Positions 8,711-18,328 of a stretch of 64,000 nt of DNA are shown here, one piece after another. Under the pieces are notes generated by a model that saw only the letters and a program-made list of their open reading frames with translations, had not been told where the DNA came from and did no database searches. Position 1 is the first letter of the stretch. Each line of letters starts with the position of its first letter. A program made the translations under genes and the position numbers. This stretch comes from Legionella wadsworthii DSM 21896 = ATCC 33877 (GTDB lineage: Bacteria; Pseudomonadota; Gammaproteobacteria; Legionellales; Legionellaceae), in assembly GCF_000701265.1 (NCBI RefSeq), contig NZ_KL370760.1, positions 181,921 through 245,920 of the forward strand, given 5' to 3'.

Positions 8711-11050
8711 ATGCAAGAAACCCCGGATTGTTTTGACTTTTCCAAGCTGTCCTTGGAGGAAATAGCAAATTTACTCCAACGTTTTAGCGTGCGCCTCACT
8801 CCTGAAGAAGCCCTTACCATTCAGAACTCCTTATTGAAACGACCACCTACCTATGCGGAATGTATTTTATGGTCCATTCAGGGTTCAGAACATTGTTCTT
8901 ACAAAAGCAGTCGTAAACACCTTAATCAGTTTAATACGAAAGCACCTCATGTCATTTTGGGTCCCAAAGAAGATGCTGGGATCGTTGCCGTAGCCACGGA
9001 CAAAAAAAATCGACGCTACGGTATTGTAGTCAGCCATGAATCCCATAACCACCCTTCCCAATTGGTTCCCTATGAAGGAGCAGCTACCGGAGTCGGAGGC
9101 AATGTCCGTGATGTAAGTTGTATGGGCGCAGAAGTGGTTGCAGTGGCAGACAGTTTACGTTTTGGCGATATCAATCGTTCGAAAACAAAATGGATACATC
9201 AGGGAGTCGTCCAGGGAATCGCAGGTTATGCAAACCCATTAGGTATCCCGAATATCGCCGGGGATACATATTATGATGAAGCCTATAATGACAACTGTCT
9301 GGTTACGGTGGTTACCTTAGGCGTGGTTCGTGAAGATCATATAATCCATTCCTATGCACCGGCCAATGCTGAGGATTATCAATTCATACTCGTTGGTAAA
9401 CCCACAGACAACAGTGGTTTTGGCGGCGCGGCTTTTGCTTCAGCCAATCTGAGTGAAGAACAACAAGAGCAAAATAAAGGCGCCATACAAGAACCGAATG
9501 CTTTTTTACAACGCCATATTCTTAAAGCAAATTATGCCATGTTTGAATTCCTGCGCGAAAAAAATCTCATCGATCGTGTCGGTTTTAAAGATTTAGGCGC
9601 AGGTGGAATTGCTTGTGCGAGCGTGGAATTAGCAGAAGCAAGCGGCTATGGCGCAGAAGTTAATCTCGATCTGGTCCCTACCAGTATGAACAATTTACTG
9701 CCTGCAGTTGTTTTATGCTCCGAAACACAAGAGCGATTTATGTGGGTCGTTCCCAAAGATTTGGTCGATACATTTTTAACACATTACAACAAACGTTTCG
9801 CCCTTCCCGAGATCTGCGATGGCGCGCAAGCAACTGTTGTCGGGAGCATCAGAACGGATGGATTATATGTGGTCACCGCACAAGGGAAAGAAATCGTCCG
9901 TGCCCGTGCCGAAGACATAACAAAAGGCATTCTCTATGATCGCCCCCACACGCCCAAACAAAATATGCAGAGTGAACCTAAGGCTATTTTGGTCAATGAT
10001 TTTAATAACGAATTATTAAAGTTACTGGCGCATGAAAATATTGCCTCACGCGCCCCTATTTATGAAAACTATGACAAACAAGTGCAGGGCCGCTCAGTAG
10101 TTGAGCCCGGATGGGCTGATGCAGGGCTCATAGCACCTTTTAACGAAGGAAAATATCCTGAAGAAATTCGTCGCACGGGAGTTGCCTTATCGGTTGATCA
10201 CAACCCACGTTACAACAAAATAGATGCCTATTGGGGTGCAGTCAATGCAGTCGTTGAATCCGTCCGCAACATAGTTGCAGTAGGGGCCTGGCCTTTGGCA
10301 CTTACCGATTGCTTGTGTTTTGGCAATCCGGAACAGCCCGAGCAAATGGGTGAATTTGTTGCTTCTGTACGCGGCATTGTCGATGCATGTAACGCCGTTA
10401 AAATGTATGACGATCACACCGTGAGTTTACCGATTATCTCCGGTAATGTATCGCTTTATAATGAGTCCGCTCAAGGAGCAATCCCACCGAGTCCCATCAT
10501 CAGTTGCGTTGGCGCCATCCATGATTACGCCAAGGCGATTACTTATGACTTCAAACAAGCCAATTCCGTTTTAATCATGGTTGGTGCACGTAAAGATGAA
10601 TGTGGCGGGAGTATTTATTACCAGTTACATCAACATTTAGGCCGCCAATTACCCCAACCGGATCTTGCTGCATTTACAAAAGAAATTATGGCCGTACATA
10701 CTGCAATTCAGGCAGGTGTGGTCTTGTCAGCCCATGATATTTCCGAAGGGGGAATTGCAGTTGCTCTGGCAGAGATGAGCTTTAAAAACAATATTGGCGT
10801 CAATGTTTTTATTCCCGGGGAATTGTCTGAGGATAAAAAATTATTTTCTGAAAGTGGCGGATTCATCCTCGAAGTTTCTCCAGAAAAGTTAAATACCCTG
10901 GCGCAAATATTTATTAGTTATTCGGTTCCGTTTCAATCCATAGGTGAAACCACAGCAAACCCCGCTTTGGAAATTAATTCGGTAATCAATCTATCAGTCA
11001 GTGCAGCCAAATCTGCCTGGGAAAATGGTTTAGTTGAGAGGCTCATATAA
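8711..11050 (+). CDS. purL: Phosphoribosylformylglycinamidine synthase, synthetase subunit (small PurL)
   Basis: PurL performs the ATP-dependent amidation of FGAR to FGAM, the fourth step of purine synthesis, using ammonia from the glutaminase PurQ. At 779 residues it is the small, split type rather than the ~1300-residue single-chain enzyme of enterobacteria. The catalytic His/ATP segment VSHESHNHPSQ and the following PYEGAATGVGG, GDTYYDEA and AHDISEGG motifs are typical of the AIRS-like fold repeated twice in the chain. It heads a run of eight purine genes. Its stop and the purM start share one base, showing translational coupling. Split PurL needs PurQ and PurS partners. Confidence 0.95.
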   Translation: MQETPDCFDFSKLSLEEIANLLQRFSVRLTPEEALTIQNSLLKRPPTYAECILWSIQGSEHCSYKSSRKHLNQFNTKAPHVILGPKEDAGIVAVATDKKNRRYGIVVSHESHNHPSQLVPYEGAATGVGGNVRDVSCMGAEVVAVADSLRFGDINRSKTKWIHQGVVQGIAGYANPLGIPNIAGDTYYDEAYNDNCLVTVVTLGVVREDHIIHSYAPANAEDYQFILVGKPTDNSGFGGAAFASANLSEEQQEQNKGAIQEPNAFLQRHILKANYAMFEFLREKNLIDRVGFKDLGAGGIACASVELAEASGYGAEVNLDLVPTSMNNLLPAVVLCSETQERFMWVVPKDLVDTFLTHYNKRFALPEICDGAQATVVGSIRTDGLYVVTAQGKEIVRARAEDITKGILYDRPHTPKQNMQSEPKAILVNDFNNELLKLLAHENIASRAPIYENYDKQVQGRSVVEPGWADAGLIAPFNEGKYPEEIRRTGVALSVDHNPRYNKIDAYWGAVNAVVESVRNIVAVGAWPLALTDCLCFGNPEQPEQMGEFVASVRGIVDACNAVKMYDDHTVSLPIISGNVSLYNESAQGAIPPSPIISCVGAIHDYAKAITYDFKQANSVLIMVGARKDECGGSIYYQLHQHLGRQLPQPDLAAFTKEIMAVHTAIQAGVVLSAHDISEGGIAVALAEMSFKNNIGVNVFIPGELSEDKKLFSESGGFILEVSPEKLNTLAQIFISYSVPFQSIGETTANPALEINSVINLSVSAAKSAWENGLVERLI

Positions 11051-12093
11051 TGTCAATTATTGATTATAAAGCTGCAGGCGTAGATATCGAAGCAGGTAAT
11101 GAAGCAGTTCGTAGCATTAAAAAATCGGTCGAAAGCACTTTTTCACCCCAAGTATTAACCGGAATTGGCAGCTTTGGCGCCATGTATGATCTCAAAAGTC
11201 TTTTACAAGAGTACGATCATCCTGTTCTGGTACAAAGCATTGATGGCGTAGGCACCAAAATGATGGTGGCTAAAATGATGCAGAAATTTGATACCATCGG
11301 AATTGATTTAGTCAGCGCCACTACCAATGACATCATTGTTCTCGGAGCAAAGCCCCTAACATTGCTTGACTATATTGCCAATGACAAACTCAAACCTGAC
11401 ACTGTAGCGCAGATCATTGCAGGGATGGTCAAGGCGTGTCAGGAAAATAATATTTCTTTAGTTGGCGGTGAAACTGCAGAAATGCCAGGAACCTACTTGC
11501 CTGGCGAATTGGATCTGGTTGGCGTCATCACCGGTGTGGTCGAAAAGGAGAAAGCCATCCAGGGTGAAACAATTTGTGAAGGGGATCTTGTTGTTACTTT
11601 CCCTTCCAGTGGTTTGCATACCAATGGTTATTCCCTGGCAAGAAAGTTACTGTTTGATGTTGCGGGATTTCGTGTCGATTCACAATTCCAGGATTTTTCG
11701 CATACCATTGGGGAAGAGCTGTTACAACCCCATATCAATTACACCCGCCCCATTTTAAGTATTTTGGAAAAAAATATAGCCATCAAAGGCATGGCCCACA
11801 TTACCGGTGGCGGTTTATTGGAGAATATTCCCCGGATTTTACCCAAAAACTGTGCTGTCGAAATTCATAAGAAACAAATCCCTGAGTTGCCAATTTTTAA
11901 TTTGTTGCGCAGATTGGGTAATCTGGATGATGACCACATGTACCGTACCTTTAATATGGGTGCAGGTTTGGTTCTTTTCATTGCACCAGAAACCCTTTCT
12001 GCAGTGAAAGACATTCTTCGTCAATTTCCTGCTTTCCCGCTTTATGAAATCGGGCAGGTTGTCTCAGGTGAGCAAAAGGTGACGCTGTTATGA
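11050..12093 (+). CDS. purM: Phosphoribosylformylglycinamidine cyclo-ligase (AIR synthetase)
   Basis: PurM closes the imidazole ring, turning FGAM and ATP into AIR. The chain begins with the family signature YKAAGVDIEAGNEAV. It contains VQSIDGVGTKMMVA, the ATP/substrate loop LVGGETAEMPG, and HITGGGLLENIPRILP near the C-terminus. At 347 residues it has the normal length. It overlaps purL by one base and purQ by four bases (ATGA), so it is translated within the same tightly coupled operon. Confidence 0.96.
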   Translation: MSIIDYKAAGVDIEAGNEAVRSIKKSVESTFSPQVLTGIGSFGAMYDLKSLLQEYDHPVLVQSIDGVGTKMMVAKMMQKFDTIGIDLVSATTNDIIVLGAKPLTLLDYIANDKLKPDTVAQIIAGMVKACQENNISLVGGETAEMPGTYLPGELDLVGVITGVVEKEKAIQGETICEGDLVVTFPSSGLHTNGYSLARKLLFDVAGFRVDSQFQDFSHTIGEELLQPHINYTRPILSILEKNIAIKGMAHITGGGLLENIPRILPKNCAVEIHKKQIPELPIFNLLRRLGNLDDDHMYRTFNMGAGLVLFIAPETLSAVKDILRQFPAFPLYEIGQVVSGEQKVTLL

Positions 12094-13421
12094 TACGTAT
12101 TGGCTTAATTCAATTTCCCGGCTCCAATTGTGAACGCGAGACAGCACTTGCTGTACAGCGTGTGGGGATGGAGCCCATTGAATTTTTGTGGAATGAATCC
12201 TTAGACAAATTAAGGCAGCTGGATGGATATATTCTCATTGGCGGCTTTTCTTACGAAGACCGATCGCGGGCAGGAATCATTGCAGCCCTTGATCCCGTAA
12301 TTAACGAAATTAAAGTCCAAAGCGCCAAAGGTAAACCCGTTTTGGGAATTTGTAACGGGGCACAAATTCTCGTGGAATCCGGTTTGGTTCCTGGTTTGGA
12401 TAATGAAGAAATCTGTATGGCATTGACTGAAAACAAACGGATTGTTAATGGAAAAATTATCGGATCCGGATTTTATAATGCCTGGGCCTATATGCGATTG
12501 GCGGAAAATCATCAGCATAATGCATTTACCCGCCACCTGAAACCTACAGATTTGATTCACCTTCCGATTGCTCATGCGCAAGGTCGATTCCTTATGCCCG
12601 GTCCCTTGTTGCAGAAAATAGAAAACAATGGGTTAAATTTATTTCAATATTGTGATGCACAGGGAAATATTATCGACAATTTCCCCACCAATCCAAACGG
12701 ATCTGCAGGTAATTGTGCTGCGATATCGAATAAAGCAGGAAATGTTATGGCCATGATGCCACACCCTGAACGCACGATAAATGGTGATCCGATTTTTGCT
12801 TCTATGCGTGATTACATCCAAGAGCGTATAGCCGCCCTCGATGAAGGCCAAGCTGTAATCCGGGATAATGAAATAGGACTTTCCCAAGACCTGGATCCCG
12901 CGAACAAGTCGCGGGACGCTGTCGATGATATGGCGGCCAATTTCAAAAGTTTTAACAAGGTTCCAACGAGTCACTTATGTCTTGTCAAACTCATCATTAC
13001 GGATAATCAAGCTTTAACCGTACAAAAAACATTAAGGCGGTTAGGTTTTCCCGTAACAGTAAACCGTTTCGAACATTGGGAAGTCGAATGTGATTCCCCA
13101 GAGCGTTTTGCGCAACTTAAAAAAACGGGACTTTTGTATTCTGATCGAAAAGAACGGGAAGTTTCTGCAGACGAACTGGGTTTTAAAAATGCCTTCACTT
13201 ATCTCGTTCGCGCCAAAGAAGATTTGAAGGGACAACAAACATTACAAACGTTACATAATCACTATAAAGTACACAACATAAATAAAATAAGACATGGTAT
13301 TTTATGGCAATTTACCAGTCATGAAACCAATGTCTCTACTTTAATTGATCCAATTTTGTTAACTCATATTATCGGGAATCCATATGCTCATGAATGCTAC
13401 CGCTACAACCACTCGTTATGA
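12090..13421 (+). CDS. purQ: FGAM synthase glutaminase subunit with extra C-terminal, possibly PurS-like, domain
   Basis: The N-terminal ~250 residues are a class I glutamine amidotransferase that hands ammonia to PurL. They contain GICNGAQIL with nucleophile Cys88, and MMPHPERT with His225 and Glu227. PurQ normally ends near 230 residues, but this chain runs to 443. A linker (about 251-292) encodes a palindromic element in the DNA. After it comes a domain (about 295-385) with a predicted beta-alpha-beta order: LCLVKLIITD, then an amphipathic helix, then PVTVNRFEHWEVEC. No separate purS gene lies in the operon, so this domain may supply the PurS function; that is inference. The 3' end overlaps purC by 38 bases. 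Confidence 0.88.
   Translation: MIRIGLIQFPGSNCERETALAVQRVGMEPIEFLWNESLDKLRQLDGYILIGGFSYEDRSRAGIIAALDPVINEIKVQSAKGKPVLGICNGAQILVESGLVPGLDNEEICMALTENKRIVNGKIIGSGFYNAWAYMRLAENHQHNAFTRHLKPTDLIHLPIAHAQGRFLMPGPLLQKIENNGLNLFQYCDAQGNIIDNFPTNPNGSAGNCAAISNKAGNVMAMMPHPERTINGDPIFASMRDYIQERIAALDEGQAVIRDNEIGLSQDLDPANKSRDAVDDMAANFKSFNKVPTSHLCLVKLIITDNQALTVQKTLRRLGFPVTVNRFEHWEVECDSPERFAQLKKTGLLYSDRKEREVSADELGFKNAFTYLVRAKEDLKGQQTLQTLHNHYKVHNINKIRHGILWQFTSHETNVSTLIDPILLTHIIGNPYAHECYRYNHSL
12896..12916. repeat. Palindromic element inside purQ
   Basis: A perfect 7-bp inverted repeat, TCCCGCG and CGCGGGA, surrounds a 7-base loop in the coding sequence between the glutaminase domain and the C-terminal domain of PurQ. 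It is GC-rich against AT-rich surroundings and stays in frame, reading as DPANKSRDA. It resembles the palindromic elements that insert in frame into coding sequences in Rickettsia. Confidence 0.6.
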
Positions 13422-14379
13422 AAATGAAATTCGAGATGCAATAGCTTTTTGTCTCGATCAAACCAATTTACCTGTAGGCCAAAAATACCAAGGTAAAGTT
13501 AGAGATTCCTATGATTTAGGTGATGCGATCATGCTCATCACGACCGATAGGCTCTCTGCCTTTGACAGACAGCTTGCGGTTATTCCTTATAAAGGCGCAG
13601 TGCTTAACTTAACCAGCGCATGGTGGTTTGAACAAACCAGAAACCTGATTCCTAACCACATCATTGCGGTTCCAGATCCCAATGTGGTCATTGCCAAGAA
13701 ATGCCGTGTTTTTCCAATTGAGTTTGTCATCAGAGGATATATCAGCGGTACAACCAGCACCTCTTTATGGACTCAATATCAAAACGGCGTACGTGAATAT
13801 TGCGGCATTACTTTTCCTGAAGGATTAAAGAAAAACCAAAAACTGGAACAACCTGTTTTAACGCCGACTACCAAAGAAAAAATTCATGACCGGCCTATCG
13901 CTCCAGCTGAAATTGTTGCGGAAGGATGGATGACTGAGGAAGACTGGTTAGAAGCCAGCGAGATGGCGCTCAAATTGTTCCAACGCGGAAGTGAAATCGC
14001 CAAAAATCATGGTTTGATTCTGGTGGATACCAAATATGAGTTTGGACGCGATGCCGACGGTAAGATTATTGTTATTGATGAAATCCATACACCTGACTCA
14101 AGCCGTTATTGGTTGGCTAACAGCTATCAGGAGCGAATTGATGCAGGCCTGGAACCAGAAAATATCGATAAGGAATTTTTACGTTTGTGGTTTGCAAAAA
14201 ATTCCGATCCCTATCGAGATGAGCAACTTCCACAAGCACCCCAGGAACTCATTGTCGAACTTTCATCACGCTATATTCAATTGTATGAGCGAATCACAGG
14301 TAATCAGTTCAATTTCGAAGAACTTAAAGAACCTGCTGAACAACGAATCATGCGCCATATTTCAAATTTCCTGAGGTAG
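13384..14379 (+). CDS. purC: Phosphoribosylaminoimidazole-succinocarboxamide synthase
   Basis: PurC joins CAIR and aspartate with ATP to make SAICAR. The protein is of the longer form (331 residues). It contains YQGKVRDSYDLG, the SAICAR-synthetase motif TTDRLSAFD, FVIRGYISGTTSTSLW, and the metal/substrate segment IVIDEIHTPDSSRYW. It starts inside the 3' end of purQ, with GGGA placed just upstream, and ends eight bases before purF. The codon-4 ATG (two residues after the first Met) is an alternative start. Confidence 0.95.
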   Translation: MLMNATATTTRYENEIRDAIAFCLDQTNLPVGQKYQGKVRDSYDLGDAIMLITTDRLSAFDRQLAVIPYKGAVLNLTSAWWFEQTRNLIPNHIIAVPDPNVVIAKKCRVFPIEFVIRGYISGTTSTSLWTQYQNGVREYCGITFPEGLKKNQKLEQPVLTPTTKEKIHDRPIAPAEIVAEGWMTEEDWLEASEMALKLFQRGSEIAKNHGLILVDTKYEFGRDADGKIIVIDEIHTPDSSRYWLANSYQERIDAGLEPENIDKEFLRLWFAKNSDPYRDEQLPQAPQELIVELSSRYIQLYERITGNQFNFEELKEPAEQRIMRHISNFLR

Positions 14380-14387
14380 CATCATTC

Positions 14388-15896
14388 ATGTGTGGGATAG
14401 TCGGTATTTACAGTCATGAACCAGTAGCCTCCGAATTGTATGAGAGTCTTATCCATTTGCAACATCGGGGCCAGGATGCTGCTGGGATACTGACCTGTGA
14501 TCAACGATTCTATACAAAACATGGCCTGGGTTTGGTTCGTGAGATTTTTAATTCGGATAATGTGGCCGCATTACAAGGGAATATCGGTATAGGGCACGTA
14601 CGCTATCCTACTGCAGGGGGTTACTCGGAAACCGATGTACAACCTTTATGGATTGGCAGCCCCAGGGGTATTGCCTTGGCACATAATGGCAATCTCTCCA
14701 ACTATCCAGAATTGGCAGATGAGATTCGTTTAAAACAACACCGTCACCTTAATTCATCCCTGGATTCGGAAGCACTATTACTTAAATATGCAGACAACCT
14801 TGCGAATACCATGTCGGGTCACGAAGAAAACAGCGAGATTTTTTTCGAACAATTGGCCAAAGCAGTCTCGCAAGTTTTTGAACAAATTGAAGGGGCTTAT
14901 TCTATTGTTTCAGTCATTATTGGCAAAGGTCTTGTTGCATTTCGTGACCCCCATGGCATTCGGCCTTTGGTCTGGGGTACGCGTGAGAATCAAGACGGAA
15001 CTGTAGATACTATATTTGCTTCAGAAACAACACCTTTTTATGCTTTAGGCTTTGAACCCAAAGGCGACATCCTTCCTGGAGAATTAGCGTATGTGGATCT
15101 CGAGGGGAAACTACACCGCCGGGTGCTGCAAAGTCAAGAATTTAGACCCTGTGTTTTTGAGTATGTTTATTTTGCCCGTCCCGATGCAACCCTTAATAAT
15201 GTAAGTGTTTATCGGGCTCGTTTGCGCATGGGACAAAACCTGGCGCTTCAATGGAAGAAAAAATATCCCAACCTTATTCCCGATGTTGTCATCCCTGCCC
15301 CGTTTACTGCAAATACTGCCGCGTTATCTTTTGCCCATGAATTAGGTATTCGATACTCTGAAGGTTTATACAAGAACCCGTTCATAGGGCGTACGTTCAT
15401 CATGCCGAATCAAAAGGCAAGAAGCCGCAACATCCGTTATAAATTAACACCCCAACGCACAGAAATTAAAAATAAAGTAGTGATGATTATCGACGACAGC
15501 ATAGTCCGCGGGACAACTTCTCGAGAAATCGTCAAAATGGTCAGAGAATCGGGAGCAAAACAAATTTATTTTGCCTCCACTTCTCCCGCTTTAAAAAATC
15601 CATGCTTTAGCGGCATTGACATCCCTTCACGCAAAGAGTTGATTGCCGCAAATCAAAGTGATGAAGAGATTGCTGCATATTTAGGCGTTGACGTTTTACT
15701 CTATCAATCCCATAAGGATTTGGTGGAAGCAGTCACACGCCGCGGAGATCACCAAATTAAAAAACCTTGCATGGCCTGTATGGATGGAGATTATTTTTGT
15801 CCTAAGTTAACGGCAGCTAAAATGAAACAATTGGAACTCCAGAGAGAAACAACACGAATTACCACTACTCCAGAAATTGAGGACCCTATTGAATGA
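14388..15896 (+). CDS. purF: Amidophosphoribosyltransferase
   Basis: PurF makes phosphoribosylamine from PRPP and glutamine, the first committed step of purine synthesis. The N-terminal glutaminase begins MCGIVGIY, so the nucleophile is Cys2 after removal of Met. LQHRGQDAAGI and GHVRYPTAG follow. The PRPP-binding loop VVMIIDDSIVRGTTSREI lies near residues 363-380. At 502 residues it has standard length. No Bacillus-type propeptide is present. The stop overlaps the purD start by four bases. PurF is usually the target of purine-nucleotide feedback. Confidence 0.96.
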   Translation: MCGIVGIYSHEPVASELYESLIHLQHRGQDAAGILTCDQRFYTKHGLGLVREIFNSDNVAALQGNIGIGHVRYPTAGGYSETDVQPLWIGSPRGIALAHNGNLSNYPELADEIRLKQHRHLNSSLDSEALLLKYADNLANTMSGHEENSEIFFEQLAKAVSQVFEQIEGAYSIVSVIIGKGLVAFRDPHGIRPLVWGTRENQDGTVDTIFASETTPFYALGFEPKGDILPGELAYVDLEGKLHRRVLQSQEFRPCVFEYVYFARPDATLNNVSVYRARLRMGQNLALQWKKKYPNLIPDVVIPAPFTANTAALSFAHELGIRYSEGLYKNPFIGRTFIMPNQKARSRNIRYKLTPQRTEIKNKVVMIIDDSIVRGTTSREIVKMVRESGAKQIYFASTSPALKNPCFSGIDIPSRKELIAANQSDEEIAAYLGVDVLLYQSHKDLVEAVTRRGDHQIKKPCMACMDGDYFCPKLTAAKMKQLELQRETTRITTTPEIEDPIE

Positions 15897-17209
15897 ACAT
15901 TCTTGTAATCGGCTCTGGCGCGCGCGAGCATGCCCTCATCAAAGCATTACATCGCTCGCCGCAACAACCGTCTTTGTTCTGTTATGGTACAGCCATTAAT
16001 CCGGGTATCCATCAGTTCACTACACAATATTGTTCTGGTGACATCACCAATTGTGCTGAAATCGTTTCTATGGCAAAACTATGGGGCATCGAGTTGGCAA
16101 TTATTGGTCCTGAAGCACCACTTGAACAGGGTATGGCTGATGCATTATGGCAAGCAGGGATCCGCACCATAGGCCCCAAAAAAGAATTGGCACAAATTGA
16201 AACTTCCAAAGAATTTGCCCGTGATCTGATGCAAAAATATAAAATAGCCGGTCTTCCCCGCTATCAAAAATTTATTAATCTGGAGCACATTGAAGATTTT
16301 TTAAAAGAGCTTGGAGAAGGCAATTATGTCATCAAAGCAAATGGATTGATGGGTGGTAAGGGCGTCAAAGTAGCTGGAGAACATTTGCATTCAATGGCGG
16401 AAGCTTTAGGTTTTTGTCAGGAAATTCTCAATAAAAAACAAACGGTCCTGATAGAGGAAAAATTGATAGGACAGGAATTTTCTTTTATGTGTTTTGCTGA
16501 TGGAAAAACGCTGATTCCGATGCCTTTAGTACAAGATCATAAACGGGCTTACAATGACGATAAAGGGCCTAACACCGGAGGTATGGGAAGTTATTCCGAC
16601 ACCAATCATGGACTGCCATTTTTAACGCCCAAAGAAGTACAGGAAGCTTTGGCGATTAACCATGACGTTTTTCGCGCTTTATCCATTGAATGCAAAGAGC
16701 AATATATCGGTATTTTATATGGAAGCTTTATCGCCACTAAAAATGGGATCTACGTCATTGAGTTTAATGCGCGATTTGGCGATCCCGAAGCATTAAACGT
16801 ATTATCTATCCTGGAATCTGATTTCGTTGCTTTATGCCAGGCGATGGTCCAGGGCGAGCTGACTGAAGATAAAGTTCGATTTTCGCAAAAAGCGACTGTT
16901 TGCAAATACACCGTTCCGGAAGGTTATCCCGATGCGCCAAAAAAGAATTTTGTTGTTGACTTCTCAAATGTCGCCTGCCAAGACCATTTATACCTATCTT
17001 CTGTGAACCAGGTTGCGCAGCAAATCTTTGCTGAAGGATCGCGTACAGCCGCTTATGTAGGTATTGCTGACTCGATTTATGCCGCCGAAAAGAAAGCAGA
17101 AGAGGCAATTTCCTGCATCGAAGGTCCTTTATTCCATCGTCAGGATATCGGCACCAAGAAATTGATCCAGCAACGTATTGATCACATGCAAAGGATACGC
17201 GCCTCATGA
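15893..17209 (+). CDS. purD: Phosphoribosylamine-glycine ligase (GAR synthetase)
   Basis: PurD condenses phosphoribosylamine with glycine using ATP. It is an ATP-grasp enzyme. The N-terminal MNILVIGSGAREHAL and the ATP-grasp segments KANGLMGGKGVKVA and NTGGMGSYSDTN are all present. IEFNARFGDPEALNVL gives the metal-binding Glu/Asn pair. At 438 residues it is slightly longer than most bacterial PurD. It overlaps both neighbours by four bases. Glycine for this step can be drawn off by the cleavage system encoded near 27-31 kb. Confidence 0.95.
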   Translation: MNILVIGSGAREHALIKALHRSPQQPSLFCYGTAINPGIHQFTTQYCSGDITNCAEIVSMAKLWGIELAIIGPEAPLEQGMADALWQAGIRTIGPKKELAQIETSKEFARDLMQKYKIAGLPRYQKFINLEHIEDFLKELGEGNYVIKANGLMGGKGVKVAGEHLHSMAEALGFCQEILNKKQTVLIEEKLIGQEFSFMCFADGKTLIPMPLVQDHKRAYNDDKGPNTGGMGSYSDTNHGLPFLTPKEVQEALAINHDVFRALSIECKEQYIGILYGSFIATKNGIYVIEFNARFGDPEALNVLSILESDFVALCQAMVQGELTEDKVRFSQKATVCKYTVPEGYPDAPKKNFVVDFSNVACQDHLYLSSVNQVAQQIFAEGSRTAAYVGIADSIYAAEKKAEEAISCIEGPLFHRQDIGTKKLIQQRIDHMQRIRAS

Positions 17210-17811
17210 TCCGCATCGCTGTACTTGGTTCAACTCGTGGTACTAATCTTAACGCACTGGTTACTGCGTCAAAAAATCACACTTTATTGGCATCGCTAGA
17301 GCTGGTATTGAGCAATAAAAGAGACGCGCTGATTTTACAAAGAGCAGCAGATTTTGGGATTAAATCAATGTTTGTGGATCCACAAGGTTTAAGCCGCCCT
17401 GAGTACGACACTCATTTATCCAGATTACTCCAACAACATCACATAGAACTTGTTGTGTTAATTGGTTATATGCGTATCCTCTCGGCTGAATTTGTTCAAC
17501 AGTGGGAAAATAAAATAATCAACATCCATCCTTCACTTTTGCCTGCTTATGGCGGATTAATGAATTTGGAAGTACATCAAGCTGTATTAAATGCAGCAGA
17601 AAAGGAAACTGGATGTACCGTTCATGTCGTTACAGAACACGTGGATGCCGGGCCCATTATATTGCAAAAGAAATGCCCTGTACTTGCAGGAGATACTCCT
17701 GAGCATTTAAAAACCAGAGTACAGGAACTTGAAGGACCCGCTTTGGTGGAAGCAATCCGGATACTCGCCAGCTCCATGAAAACAAATTTCGGTCACAACA
17801 CTTTAAGATGA
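17206..17811 (+). CDS. purN: Phosphoribosylglycinamide formyltransferase (10-formyl-THF dependent)
   Basis: PurN transfers a formyl group from 10-formyl-tetrahydrofolate to GAR. The catalytic triad is visible: Asn106 and His108 in NIHPSLLPAY, and Asp147 in HVDAGPI. The N-terminal VLGSTRGTNLNAL is the phosphate loop. In the family the residue after HPSLLP is often followed by FxG; here it reads AYGG. At 201 residues it has normal length. It overlaps purD by four bases and precedes purE by 16 bases. Confidence 0.93.
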   Translation: MIRIAVLGSTRGTNLNALVTASKNHTLLASLELVLSNKRDALILQRAADFGIKSMFVDPQGLSRPEYDTHLSRLLQQHHIELVVLIGYMRILSAEFVQQWENKIINIHPSLLPAYGGLMNLEVHQAVLNAAEKETGCTVHVVTEHVDAGPIILQKKCPVLAGDTPEHLKTRVQELEGPALVEAIRILASSMKTNFGHNTLR

Positions 17812-17827
17812 TAATAACGAGGGAATT

Positions 17828-18319
17828 ATGTCAAATATACTTGTATCAATACTGATGGGTTCTAAATCTGACTGGTCCATTATGGAGGCAGCCAGCCTGA
17901 CTCTGGAACAATTTAATGTTCCGCACGAAGTACGCGCTTTATCCGCACATCGCACCCCCGATGCATTGTTTGAGTATCTTAAATCCGCAGAACAACGGGG
18001 TGTAGAAATTTTTATTGCGGCAGCCGGTGGCGCAGCGCATTTGCCAGGTGTTGTTGCGGCGAAAACCATTGTACCTGTTCTAGGCGTGCCCATGCCTTCC
18101 TCCACATTCGTTGACGGTCTGGATGCGCTCTTGTCCATTGTGCAAATGCCTGCTGGTATTCCAGTTGGAACTCTTGCAGTAGGTAAGGCAGGGGCAACCA
18201 ATGCTGCGATTTTGGCAACCACAATCCTGGGTAATAAATATCCTGAATATCGGGATGCAATTAAAAATTACCGTAAAGCACAAGCTGAAAAAGTATTAGA
18301 AAACGCAGAGATTAAGTAA
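17828..18319 (+). CDS. purE: N5-carboxyaminoimidazole ribonucleotide mutase
   Basis: PurE moves the carboxyl group of N5-CAIR to C4, giving CAIR. The signature ILMGSKSDWSIM is at residues 8-19. SAHRTPD near residues 40-46 holds the catalytic His, and AAAGGAAHLPGVVAAKT follows. The length of 163 residues matches class I PurE, which normally needs PurK to make N5-CAIR. No purK, purB or purH lies in the window, so those must be elsewhere. GAGGG precedes the ATG. This is the last gene of the operon. Confidence 0.94.
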   Translation: MSNILVSILMGSKSDWSIMEAASLTLEQFNVPHEVRALSAHRTPDALFEYLKSAEQRGVEIFIAAAGGAAHLPGVVAAKTIVPVLGVPMPSSTFVDGLDALLSIVQMPAGIPVGTLAVGKAGATNAAILATTILGNKYPEYRDAIKNYRKAQAEKVLENAEIK

Positions 18320-18328
18320 TACCTGAAC

